Assembly (NCBI GenBank): GCA_951813325.1
Contig: OX638350.1
Location: forward strand, 2,399,954 to 2,463,953
Source of the DNA: an uncultured Acidimicrobiales bacterium
GTDB lineage: Bacteria; Actinomycetota; Acidimicrobiia; Acidimicrobiales; Bin134
Length of the DNA: 64,000 bases
Reading direction: 5' to 3'
Shown here: positions 55,755 to 63,409 of the stretch, one piece after another
Layout: every line of letters starts with the position of its first letter
Position numbering within the stretch: position 1 is the first letter of the stretch
The notes under the pieces: model-generated
The model's database searches: none
The model's input: only the letters and a program-made list of their open reading frames with translations
What the model was told of the DNA's origin: nothing
Made by a program: the position numbers and the translations under genes

Positions 55755-58700
55755 TGTCCGGTCGCCCCTATCTGATTGACAATCTGAACGACGGCAACCG
55801 GCACGCCGACGCGCTCTCCTACCTGCTCGACGATATTGCTGCCGGTCACCAGCTATCTGTCGCCACCGGCTATGTGAATTTGGGAGGCCTGCACCATGTG
55901 GCCACTGCGGTGGTGGACGGCAGAAGGGCCCGATTGCTACTCGGAGTGGCCCCGGCACCGGGTTTGGGCACCCAAGTGCCGGTATCCCGCTTCGAGTTGG
56001 CCTTGGAAGGGCTGCGAGCCGATCGCAACCTGGCCCGGTTTCCGCCCAGCCGAGCTGCGGCCAAGCTGGTTGACCTCGACGTCTGGCTTGAGCGGCCCGA
56101 GGTAGAGGTGCGGCGTTACACCGACAAATTCCTCCACGGCAAGGCCTATCTGTTTGGCAACAAAGACGATGCCCGGGCCGCGCTGGTCACTTCAGCCAAC
56201 CTCACCGGCGGCGGCCTGTTCGCCAACCTGGAGTTGGGGCTGGTGCAGTACGACCCCCCGGTGGCCAAGCAAGCCGTGGCCTGGTTCGACCGGCTGTGGA
56301 ACGAAGCCCAAGAATTCAAAGCCGATTTGCGGGGCTTGCTCTTCCCCGAAGTCGGACTGCTCGACCCTCGCGACATCTACTTGCGGGCGTTGTTGGAGCT
56401 GCTGGGTCTCGACGACGACCAGCCCGAAGGGCCGACGCCCACTGCCGTGGAGCTGACCGCCTTCCAGCGCGACGGGTTTCATCGGGCGCTACAGATCATC
56501 AAGGAACATCACGGGGTGATCTACGCCGACGGCGTGGGTACGGGCAAGACCGAGATCGGCCTCGCCCTCATCGAGGAATACGCGCTGCACCGGGGCACCC
56601 ACGCCCTAGTGGTGGCACCTGCCCAACTCGTGAGCTATTGGCAGGAGCGATTGGGACAAACTCGGCTTCCCGCCCAAGTGGTCAGCTACCACCAGCTTGC
56701 CGCCGATGAACAGTTGGTGAGGGCAGGCACCGCCAACGCCCGCCGCCACCTGCACAGCGACAAGGACGTCTACCGGCTAGTGGTGATGGACGAGGGGCAC
56801 GCACTTCGCACCCCTGACACCACCTGGTACCGGGCCGCGACGCGGCTCCTAGGCGGCCAGCAAAAGGACTTAGCTCTGCTCACCGCCACCCCCATCAACA
56901 ACGGATTGTGGGACCTCTACCACCTAGTCATGGCCTTTGCCCACCACGATCGGGCGTTTGCCTCCCATGGCATCCCGTCACTGCGCCGGCTGTTCCTGCG
57001 GGCCGGGGCCAATGAGCGCGACCCCGAGAACCTCAATCCCGACGTGCTGTTCTCCCTGGCGGACAGGGTGAGCGTCCGACGAGACCGCCGATTCATCGAA
57101 CGGCACTACAGCGACGAGACCTTCCCCGACGGAACCCCCGTGTCGTTCCCCACCCCGGTTCTGTCCACCGAGCGTTATGACCTGGATGCGGCCTACCCAG
57201 GCCTGGTCCAAACCATCACCTACCATATCGAGCACTTGAACATGGCCCGCTACAGGCCCAGTTCCTATCGGCTCGGCGACCAGGAAGCTGGACAGGAGAC
57301 AGTCCTTAGCGCGCTACTGCAATCCGCGGTTCTCAAACGGTTTGAGTCATGTTGGCAAGCTTGTCTGCTCACTCTCGAACGCATGATCGCCGCCCACAAT
57401 GTGTTCCTCGACGCCTGGGATCAAGGGCGGGTGCTCAGCGGGAACGCACTGCGGGAGGCGGCTGTGCTTGAACTTGACGAGACTGGGTTGAGCGAGTGGG
57501 TGTCTGAGACCTTGGACGAGACTGATGCCGATCCGATAAGCAGATTCAGGCCCGAGTACCGCAATGATGTGGCCGCCGACCGCGTCCGCCTAGAAGCAGC
57601 TGCGGTGGCGTTGCGCTCTCTCAAAGCCGCTGGCGATCCCAAGCTCGCTTTGCTTCGACGACTGCTGGAGCAAGTCCCATCACAGAAGGTGGTGGTCTTT
57701 TCCGCGTTCGCCGACACAGTGCGCTATCTCGACGATCAACTGCCCGATCCAGTAGACGGACGCCACCGGGTGACGGTGATCGGTGCCGATACCAACCCCG
57801 ACGAACGTACCGACCTGCTGGCTCGCTTCTGCCCTGAGACGGTGGTTCGTCCCGGCTATGAGCCAGCCAACGGCGAAGTCGATCTGATGCTGGGCAACGA
57901 CGTTCTGTCCGAGGGGCAAAACCTTCAGCAGGCTGCGGCCGTGATCAGCTACGACATGCCCTGGAACCCGCAACGGGTAGTGCAGCGTTATGGCCGCGTA
58001 GTTCGGCTGAAGAGCCCTCATCGGGAAGTGTCGCTTATCACCATGCTGCCTGAACAAGGCGACTTGGAAAGGCTTCTTCGGCTCGAAGCCGCCATCCGCC
58101 GCAAGATTGTGGCCGCCCGCCCCTACGGGATGGAGATCGAGGTGATGGAGGGGGATGTCGACGAAGAGATCCAGTCGTATGCCCGTCGATTGGCTGATGG
58201 CGATGTCTCGCTTATTGACGAACCCGACGCAGCAGACGTGCCTCAGGCCCTTAGCGCGGAATTGTTGAGAGCCGAACTTCGCCGAGCCGGCTCCGAAGGT
58301 GAACTGAACAGGGTGCAAGAGCTGCCCTGGGGCGTGGGTGCAGCATTCTCCCAAGGACCCGATGTCCCATCAGTCGGACCGCCGGGCGTTTTTTTCGCCT
58401 GCCGTACTCGCGACGGCGAAAGGCACTGGCGCTACATCTCCGCCGAAGGTGACATGGCCTCAGCACCGCCGGTTATCTTGCGCCGCATCAACCCCGGACG
58501 GGCACCTGGAGTCAGCGGCCCGCCCATCGACTTGGAAGCAGCGTGGTCGGCCACGGCTGATTCGATCATCCAAGAGCACAACGACGCCGCCCGCCACCTC
58601 ACGGGACGCTCCCTGGGACCAATCCAGCAGTGGGCCCGCGAAGTGCTGGACCACCCCGACGTATCCTCCCTACCCGCTGCCCGCGCCGCCTACGACGCTT

Positions 58701-58915
58701 TGGAAATCGAACGAGGCAGCCAAATCCGGCAAGCCCTCGGGAGCATCAGACGCGAACTCGACCGCGAGGCTATAACCCCAACCGAGGCAGCCCAGCAAAT
58801 CATCGACTTAGTGGAGTTCTACGGCCTGCGCTACATCGACCCCTCCGCCCCACCCCTCGAGATCACCGAAGAAGACATCGGCGTCGTCTGCTGGATGGCC
58901 GTCTTACCTCGGTAG
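55754..58915 (+). CDS. PLD-type nuclease domain fused to SNF2-like helicase
   Basis: A 1053-residue protein. Residues 1-190 form a phospholipase D-like domain with one HKD motif: KFLHGKAYLFGNKDD and LVTSANLTGGGLFANLEL. From about residue 230 a superfamily 2 (SNF2-like) engine follows: Walker A YADGVGTGKTEIGLALI, DExH box VVMDEGHALR, motif III LLTATPINNGLWDLYH, and motifs V/VI LSEGQNLQQAAAVISYDMPW and NPQRVVQRYGRVVRLKSPH. The C-terminal 250 residues are unassigned. Together with the methyltransferase it looks like a self/non-self DNA discrimination system in which the helicase translocates and the HKD domain cuts. Confidence 0.87.
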   Translation: MSGRPYLIDNLNDGNRHADALSYLLDDIAAGHQLSVATGYVNLGGLHHVATAVVDGRRARLLLGVAPAPGLGTQVPVSRFELALEGLRADRNLARFPPSRAAAKLVDLDVWLERPEVEVRRYTDKFLHGKAYLFGNKDDARAALVTSANLTGGGLFANLELGLVQYDPPVAKQAVAWFDRLWNEAQEFKADLRGLLFPEVGLLDPRDIYLRALLELLGLDDDQPEGPTPTAVELTAFQRDGFHRALQIIKEHHGVIYADGVGTGKTEIGLALIEEYALHRGTHALVVAPAQLVSYWQERLGQTRLPAQVVSYHQLAADEQLVRAGTANARRHLHSDKDVYRLVVMDEGHALRTPDTTWYRAATRLLGGQQKDLALLTATPINNGLWDLYHLVMAFAHHDRAFASHGIPSLRRLFLRAGANERDPENLNPDVLFSLADRVSVRRDRRFIERHYSDETFPDGTPVSFPTPVLSTERYDLDAAYPGLVQTITYHIEHLNMARYRPSSYRLGDQEAGQETVLSALLQSAVLKRFESCWQACLLTLERMIAAHNVFLDAWDQGRVLSGNALREAAVLELDETGLSEWVSETLDETDADPISRFRPEYRNDVAADRVRLEAAAVALRSLKAAGDPKLALLRRLLEQVPSQKVVVFSAFADTVRYLDDQLPDPVDGRHRVTVIGADTNPDERTDLLARFCPETVVRPGYEPANGEVDLMLGNDVLSEGQNLQQAAAVISYDMPWNPQRVVQRYGRVVRLKSPHREVSLITMLPEQGDLERLLRLEAAIRRKIVAARPYGMEIEVMEGDVDEEIQSYARRLADGDVSLIDEPDAADVPQALSAELLRAELRRAGSEGELNRVQELPWGVGAAFSQGPDVPSVGPPGVFFACRTRDGERHWRYISAEGDMASAPPVILRRINPGRAPGVSGPPIDLEAAWSATADSIIQEHNDAARHLTGRSLGPIQQWAREVLDHPDVSSLPAARAAYDALEIERGSQIRQALGSIRRELDREAITPTEAAQQIIDLVEFYGLRYIDPSAPPLEITEEDIGVVCWMAVLPR

Positions 58916-58953
58916 GATTGTTTGCAATTGTTGGCGACCCGCCAAAGGACGCT

Positions 58954-59550
58954 TCAACAAGATGAGTTGCGTTTGCGAAGACTTCGGGAATTGTCGACTT
59001 TATCCCCCTTAGTCGTCCTAGAATCAAAGGCAGACTCAATCAAGCGCTTTAGTCCCTGACTTGAAGTGGGATATGACATGTAGAGCGCATAAGATTTCGC
59101 GGTGTCATCCTTTACCCAATTGTCACTGACACGATTGGGCAGTGTTGCCGTGTTTTTCATTGAAGGCAGTGGAATGACCAAGAGACCACTGCGTTTATTC
59201 TTTGAGTCATCTCGAAGAGATGACGAGATTTCCCAATCAATGAACTTGCGAGACCAGGTACATTTTCCTAGTAGGACGACGGTAACTGTTGAGTCTGTCA
59301 GATAATCCTCACGGATACGTCTCTTGATGTAATCCTCGTCAGTGCTGTCGACAAAATCATCATCTTCGGTAACCCCTAGGCACCGAGCAATAAATGCAGA
59401 CCCATAGTCATCAATGAAAGTTTCCACCTCATCCATGTCGGCGACATGATATGAAATAAAGCACTTATGCCTAGTGGCGTCACTGGACCGTTTAGCTTGA
59501 ATGTCTGCACGAGCCTGGAGTTTACTTTGCCTGCTTCCAACGACTACCAA
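58954..59550 (-). CDS. ThsB-like TIR domain protein
   Basis: A 198-residue protein. The TIR-like fold begins KCFISYHVADMDEVETFIDD, continues TVTVVLLGKCTWSRKFIDWE with the candidate catalytic Glu107 of the conserved WE motif, then SGLLVIPLPS. This is the DUF1863/ThsB_TIR type, which in Thoeris makes a signalling nucleotide from NAD+. No ThsA (SIR2-SLOG or macro) gene is in the window; instead a membrane protein gene lies just upstream. Start is TTG at 59550 with AAAGGGTGA upstream. AT-rich. Confidence 0.8.
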   Translation of the reverse strand: MVVVGSRQSKLQARADIQAKRSSDATRHKCFISYHVADMDEVETFIDDYGSAFIARCLGVTEDDDFVDSTDEDYIKRRIREDYLTDSTVTVVLLGKCTWSRKFIDWEISSSLRDDSKNKRSGLLVIPLPSMKNTATLPNRVSDNWVKDDTAKSYALYMSYPTSSQGLKRLIESAFDSRTTKGDKVDNSRSLRKRNSSC

Positions 59551-59574
59551 GAGTCACCCTTTCGCCTAATTTTG

Positions 59575-59985
59575 TTAACAACTGCTATATATTATCACCG
59601 AACAAATGGTTGCACAAATCATAAGATAGAATATGGAAGTTGCTGGCGCAAGGGCCGCTCCCAGCCACGTTTTCTTAAATCCATCGCAAGGAATATTATT
59701 GACATCAAGCCGATAGTCAATTTGATCTTCTCTCAATGGCCGGACTTCGTCGTATAGATAGCGGTATAGACGCTCCTTCCATAGATAAAATCCATCTAGG
59801 ACCCAAAACGAAAATGCCGGGAGAAATGCTACAAATAGAATTAGGTCTTCGGATGTATTGGCTGCGTATGCCAATAGCGCCGAGACAAGCAAAACACTCC
59901 ATCCCTTCAGCATGAAGGAGTTTCTGGCAAGCCGGTTGATGACCCCCTGAATCATTACAAGGTGAGTCTGCCGATCGTCCGCCAC
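59575..59985 (-). CDS. three-helix membrane protein paired with the TIR gene
   Basis: About 136 residues: a short soluble head (HLVMIQGVINRLARNSFMLK), then helices WSVLLVSALLAYAA and LILFVAFLPAFSFWVLDGFY, a loop LWKERLYRYLYDEVRPL, and a third helix near the end (FYLMICATICSVIIYSS). Similar proteins with MIQGVINR and FWxLDGxYL are, to my knowledge, often encoded beside TIR-like genes. It is a candidate membrane effector or NAD-signal receptor. I prefer the GTG at 59985; a TTG at 60033 is the longest option. Its stop is 24 nt before the TIR start. Confidence 0.7.
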   Translation of the reverse strand: MADDRQTHLVMIQGVINRLARNSFMLKGWSVLLVSALLAYAANTSEDLILFVAFLPAFSFWVLDGFYLWKERLYRYLYDEVRPLREDQIDYRLDVNNIPCDGFKKTWLGAALAPATSIFYLMICATICSVIIYSSC

Positions 59986-60133
59986 GTTTGTAATGCTAGT
60001 GCGCCAATAGCTGGCGCTCCACAAATCCAGCAATTGTGCTGGGCTGCGTGCTCGTTGCCTCGAACAGGAATCAGTCCGTCTGAGTGATACGTTGGCTAGT
60101 TCCCAATCTGTTTCGATTCCATCGGAGTTCCCA

Positions 60134-60568
60134 ATGACCGATCAGTTGAGCGGGCAGTGCATGTGCGGGGCTGTGAGGTATGTGATTGACGGGCCGGCCC
60201 GGGATGTGTGGAACTGCCATTGCGTCCGGTGTCGGCGCTGGACGGGTCACTTCACCGCCGCCACCAGCTGCCAGCGCGACCACTTTCGCTTGATCACCGA
60301 CGACACTCTGGAGTGGTATCACCCCGAGGAATGGCCCGATGTGGCCTACGGCTTCTGCCAGCGGTGTGGCAGCTCGCTGTTTTGGAGGGTGGTGGCCGTG
60401 CCGCCGGGAGAACGGCAGGACAAGCTGAACACCATAGAGATCTGGGCAGGCACTCTCGATCCGCCTACCGGGCTGTGCACTGAGTTGGCCATCTACGCCG
60501 ACGACTCCTCCGATTATCACAGGCTCGACACAGATATCGAGATTCACGCCCGCGAACAGCCAAAATAG
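60134..60568 (+). CDS. GFA family (glutathione-dependent formaldehyde-activating-like) protein
   Basis: A 144-residue zinc protein. Cys9/Cys11 (GQCMCGAVRY), Cys28/Cys30/Cys33 (NCHCVRCRRWTG) and Cys75/Cys78 (FCQRCGSSLFWR) follow the GFA/CENP-V pattern. The family is varied; members act on S-hydroxymethyl-thiols or are of unknown role. Because the neighbouring corrinoid operon releases one-carbon units, a formaldehyde-related role is possible but only an inference. The ATG at 60134 has GGAG 7 nt upstream. It ends 13 nt before the operator of the IclR gene. Confidence 0.82.
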   Translation: MTDQLSGQCMCGAVRYVIDGPARDVWNCHCVRCRRWTGHFTAATSCQRDHFRLITDDTLEWYHPEEWPDVAYGFCQRCGSSLFWRVVAVPPGERQDKLNTIEIWAGTLDPPTGLCTELAIYADDSSDYHRLDTDIEIHAREQPK

Positions 60569-60581
60569 GTCGACAAATCCT

Positions 60582-60598
60582 GTTCCGCATTGCGGAAC
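60582..60598 (+). promoter_or_regulatory. perfect IclR-type palindrome before the regulator gene
   Basis: GTTCCGC-ATT-GCGGAAC, a 7-bp perfect inverted repeat with a 3-nt spacer, 29 nt before the IclR ATG and covering the expected -35 position. Almost the same sequence is present before the corrinoid operon at 42537. Autoregulation is the simplest reading. Confidence 0.7.
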
Positions 60599-60614
60599 GG
60601 TCTCAAAGCCTCGG

Positions 60615-60620
60615 TATCCT
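60615..60620 (+). promoter_or_regulatory. -10 box of a leaderless IclR transcript
   Basis: TATCCT ends 6 nt before the ATG, the typical spacing of actinobacterial leaderless genes. No Shine-Dalgarno sequence is present before this ATG, which agrees with a leaderless start. The operator lies just upstream. Confidence 0.55.
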
Positions 60621-60626
60621 GAGTGG

Positions 60627-61370
60627 ATGGCGGTGCAATCGGTTGAGCGGGCGTTTTTGCTGCTGCGCACGCTGGCCCAAGGGCCGTTGGGAGTAACCGA
60701 TCTAGCCGATCGGGTTGAGCTGCCCAAGAGCACGGTGGCCCGGCTGTTGGCTGCGCTGGAGTCTGAGGGCGCAGTGGAGCAGGTCGAGGCTGGAGGGCCC
60801 TACCGGATCGGAGATGGCGTGATCGATATCGCCGGCGCAGTGCCCGCAGGCCGCAGCCTCATCGCCGCCGCCCGGCCCCATCTGCTGGAGCTGGCGGAGT
60901 CGCTGGGAGAGGTGGCCGGCCTGTCGATCATCGAAAACGGCCAGATCTACTACCTCGACCACACCGAGTCGTCGTCGGATGTGCAGATGCGGGACTGGAC
61001 CGGCGAGTACGTCCCGCTCCACTCGGTGTCGTCCGGGGTGGTCATGCTGGCCCACCTTCCCTCCGACGAGCAGGAGGCCTATCTGGCCCATCCGCTGGAG
61101 CAGTGCACCCCGTGGACCAACCTCGATCCCGACATCCTTCGGGACCGCTTGACCCAAGCCCGCAGCCTGGGCTACGCCTGGGGCTACGAGGAATTCGCCG
61201 AGGGCATCAATGCGGTGGCCGCCCCCGTGTTGGGCGAAGACGGTCTCCCACTGGCCGCCCTCCACGTCCACGGCCCCGCCTACCGTTACCCCGACCCCGA
61301 CATAGCCCACGACCACGGCCTCGCCCTAGTAGCCGCCGCCAACCGCCTCGCCGCCCAGCTCACCGCCTGA
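60627..61370 (+). CDS. IclR-family transcriptional regulator
   Basis: A 247-residue regulator. The N-terminal winged HTH is SVERAFLLLRTLAQGPLGVT, then LPKSTVARLLAALESEGAVE; the C-terminal GAF-like effector domain runs from about residue 75, with AAARPHLLELAESLGEVAGL, ESSSDVQMRDWTGEYVPLHS and YEEFAEGINAVAAPVLGEDG. IclR proteins bind small metabolites and usually control catabolic operons. The palindrome in front of this gene recurs only before the corrinoid methyltransferase operon in this window, which makes that operon its likely target and a methylated substrate or product its likely effector. Confidence 0.9.
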   Translation: MAVQSVERAFLLLRTLAQGPLGVTDLADRVELPKSTVARLLAALESEGAVEQVEAGGPYRIGDGVIDIAGAVPAGRSLIAAARPHLLELAESLGEVAGLSIIENGQIYYLDHTESSSDVQMRDWTGEYVPLHSVSSGVVMLAHLPSDEQEAYLAHPLEQCTPWTNLDPDILRDRLTQARSLGYAWGYEEFAEGINAVAAPVLGEDGLPLAALHVHGPAYRYPDPDIAHDHGLALVAAANRLAAQLTA

Positions 61371-61385
61371 GACTTGTTATCAGCC

Positions 61386-61418
61386 CTTGATAGTCAAGTT
61401 CAAAAGACTAGACTAGTC
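61386..61418 (+). promoter_or_regulatory. promoter and double palindromic operator of the toxin-antitoxin pair
   Basis: TTGATA (61387-61392), a 16-nt spacer and TAGACT (61409-61414) form a good promoter. Two palindromes overlap it: CTTGA-TAG-TCAAG at 61386-61398 over the -35 and GACTA-GAC-TAGTC at 61406-61418 over the -10. This is the expected layout for antitoxin or toxin-antitoxin complex autorepression. The ATG follows 3 nt later. Confidence 0.65.
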
Positions 61419-61421
61419 AAG

Positions 61422-61700
61422 ATGAGTTCAGTATCGGTCTCTGAGTTGAAGGCGAACTTGTCACGCCACCTTCGTGAGGTTCGGCGTGGTGGCGAGATTC
61501 AAATTCTTGACCGGGGAAAGCCGGTCGCCCGGCTGGTGCCCCCGGCCCTCTCCGGCGATAGCCACAGGGAGCGGCTGATCAGCACGGGGGTTCTGCGCCC
61601 CGGCCAAGGAGATTCGGCCGCGATCCTGGAACAGTCGCCTCCAATGCTGCAAACCAGCATCTCCGAAGCTCTGGATCAAGACCGCGCCGACCGCTTGTGA
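61422..61700 (+). CDS. Phd/YefM-type antitoxin
   Basis: A 92-residue protein beginning SSVSVSELKANLSRHLREVR, then GGEIQILDRGKPVARLVPP, the Phd/YefM DNA-binding domain. The C-terminal 35 residues would wrap the toxin. The ATG at 61422 fits the family start; the longer frame from 61374 would run through the operator. Its stop overlaps the PIN gene start by 4 nt. Confidence 0.88.
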   Translation: MSSVSVSELKANLSRHLREVRRGGEIQILDRGKPVARLVPPALSGDSHRERLISTGVLRPGQGDSAAILEQSPPMLQTSISEALDQDRADRL

Positions 61701-62125
61701 GGTACTGGGACGCGTCAGCGCTTGTCCCTCTGGTCGTCTCGGAACCGAGCACCGAACTGGCCCGAACCTGGCTCGCCGAGGACAGCGAAATCGTTACGTG
61801 GGCGTGGACACGTGTGGAAATTGCCAGTGCAATCGAGCGGCAGGCCCGAGAGGGTGCGGTTTCGCGTCGAGGTCGGCGACAGGTGCTTGAGCGGTTGGAC
61901 ACCTTCGCAGACACCTGGGATGAGGTCACCGAGGTCTTGGCAGTGAGGTCGCGTGCCAGTTTGCTCCTGGCCCGGCACCCCTTGAGGGCCGCAGACGCGG
62001 GACAGCTTGGTGCGGCCTTGTTGGTCAATGAGCAGCTAGACGGACGGCCTCTGTCGTTCATGTGCTTGGACCGCCGCCTGTCAGAAGCAGCGGAACTCGA
62101 AGGGCTAAGAGTTACAGACGGGTAA
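61697..62125 (+). CDS. PIN domain ribonuclease toxin (VapC-type)
   Basis: A 142-residue PIN protein. The acidic metal-binding residues are Asp5 (MRYWDASALVPLVV), Glu41 (TRVEIASAIER), Asp100 (LRAADAGQLGAALL) and an Asp in FMCLDRRLSEAA. It would cut a specific RNA, often a tRNA or rRNA loop, when the antitoxin decays. Start is GTG overlapping the antitoxin stop. An RtcB-type RNA ligase gene follows 41 nt downstream. Confidence 0.88.
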   Translation: MRYWDASALVPLVVSEPSTELARTWLAEDSEIVTWAWTRVEIASAIERQAREGAVSRRGRRQVLERLDTFADTWDEVTEVLAVRSRASLLLARHPLRAADAGQLGAALLVNEQLDGRPLSFMCLDRRLSEAAELEGLRVTDG

Positions 62126-62166
62126 ATCACTGGGGCGCGGTGCCTGAAATCCTAAAGAATGGGGCG

Positions 62167-63357
62167 ATGAGCGGGAACGGGCCGGTGACAGTGGAAGCTG
62201 GGGCGGGACGCTCGGTGGTGAGCTGGGCGTTCGACGCGGAAGCGGAAACCTTGGTGCAGGCTCAGCGGACGGCCCGCAGCCCGGCGGTGTCGGGGCCGGT
62301 GGCGCTGATGGCCGATGCCCATGTGGGCATGGGGGCCACCATCGGATCGGTGATCCCCACCGAAGCGGCCATCATCCCCGCCGCGGTGGGGGTGGACTTG
62401 GGCTGCGGGATGACCGCGGTCCGCACTTCGCATACCGCGTCGCAGCTGCCGGACAACCTAAACGGAGCCCTTGACGCAGTTGCCGCCGCGGTGCCCTCGG
62501 GATTCACCGCCCACCCAGAGGCCACAACGGAGGCGCGCCATTGGCTGCGAAATCGTCAGCTCCCCAACAAGGCGGCTGTTCACAACAAAGTCAAGGCCAA
62601 GATGGGCGCCCAGCTCGGGACCCTGGGTGGCGGAAACCATTTCGTCGAGATGAGCCTGGACGCTGACGACGGCGTTTGGGTGGTGCTGCACTCCGGATCG
62701 CGGGGCGTGGGCAACGCCCTGGCCAAAATGCACATCAAGGCTGCGCAGAAGACCTGCCGGAAGGCGGGCCGGGAACTGGAAGACCTCGACCTGGCCTACC
62801 TGATCGAAGGCGACGACGGGTTCGACGCCTACGTAGCCGACATGCTGTGGGCCCAGGACTACGCCCGAGCCAACCGGGCGCTGATGACCGAGGCCGTGCT
62901 GGGTGCGCTGCGCGCCGCCATCGGGCTTGAATTCACCCCGGACGACACCATCGACTGCCACCACAACTACGCCGAGAAGGAAACCCACCGCGGTGCGGTG
63001 GTATGGGTGACGCGCAAGGGGGCCATCCGGGCCCGCGAGGGCGACCGGGGAGTCATTCCCGGCAGCATGGGAGACGACACTTACATCGTGTCGGGACGGG
63101 GATGCTCCCAGTCTTACCACTCAGCGTCGCACGGCGCGGGGCGGCTGATGAGCCGCACTCGGGCCAAGCGGGAGATCACGCCCGAGCAGCTCACCAAGCT
63201 GATGGCCGGGCGAACATGGCAGGCCAACCAGGCCGACAAGCTGACCGACGAGGCCCCCGGCGCCTACCGCTCCATCGCCGCGGTGATGCAAGCCCAGCAA
63301 GACTTGGTGAACATCGAACACCGCCTCACCGCCATCTTGAACTACAAGGGCTGCTGA
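62167..63357 (+). CDS. rtcB: RtcB-family RNA ligase
   Basis: A 396-residue protein. Manganese- and GMP-binding motifs are VALMADAHVGMGATIGSVIP, VGVDLGCGMTAV (ligand Cys), LGGGNHFVEM, VLHSGSRGVGN, DCHHNYAEKE and the guanylated histidine region SASHGAGRLMSR; GSMGDDTYIVSGRG is also typical. RtcB joins RNA 2',3'-cyclic phosphate or 3'-phosphate ends to 5'-OH ends. It is about 400 residues, the shorter bacterial form. Start ATG 62167 is preferred; a GTG at 62140 is an alternative. Convergence with a toxin gene hints at RNA repair, although PIN nucleases usually leave a different end chemistry. Confidence 0.87.
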   Translation: MSGNGPVTVEAGAGRSVVSWAFDAEAETLVQAQRTARSPAVSGPVALMADAHVGMGATIGSVIPTEAAIIPAAVGVDLGCGMTAVRTSHTASQLPDNLNGALDAVAAAVPSGFTAHPEATTEARHWLRNRQLPNKAAVHNKVKAKMGAQLGTLGGGNHFVEMSLDADDGVWVVLHSGSRGVGNALAKMHIKAAQKTCRKAGRELEDLDLAYLIEGDDGFDAYVADMLWAQDYARANRALMTEAVLGALRAAIGLEFTPDDTIDCHHNYAEKETHRGAVVWVTRKGAIRAREGDRGVIPGSMGDDTYIVSGRGCSQSYHSASHGAGRLMSRTRAKREITPEQLTKLMAGRTWQANQADKLTDEAPGAYRSIAAVMQAQQDLVNIEHRLTAILNYKGC

Positions 63358-63409
63358 GCCGATCATTCCGATGTTCGCCAATTGCGGCTACCCATGAGAA
63401 TATTGGCCT

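Noticed and set aside
58954..59550. Toll-type receptor or pathogen TIR effector
   Set aside because: The sequence belongs to the ThsB/DUF1863 TIR-like branch and the neighbours are defence-like; there is no secretion or receptor domain.
51768..60033. Complete BREX, DISARM or Thoeris system
   Set aside because: PglZ, BrxC, DrmA, DrmB and ThsA are not present in the window; only partial similarity of components is seen.
60071..60733. Minus-strand frame across the GFA and IclR genes
   Set aside because: It runs antisense through two genes with clear domain motifs and through the palindromic operator.
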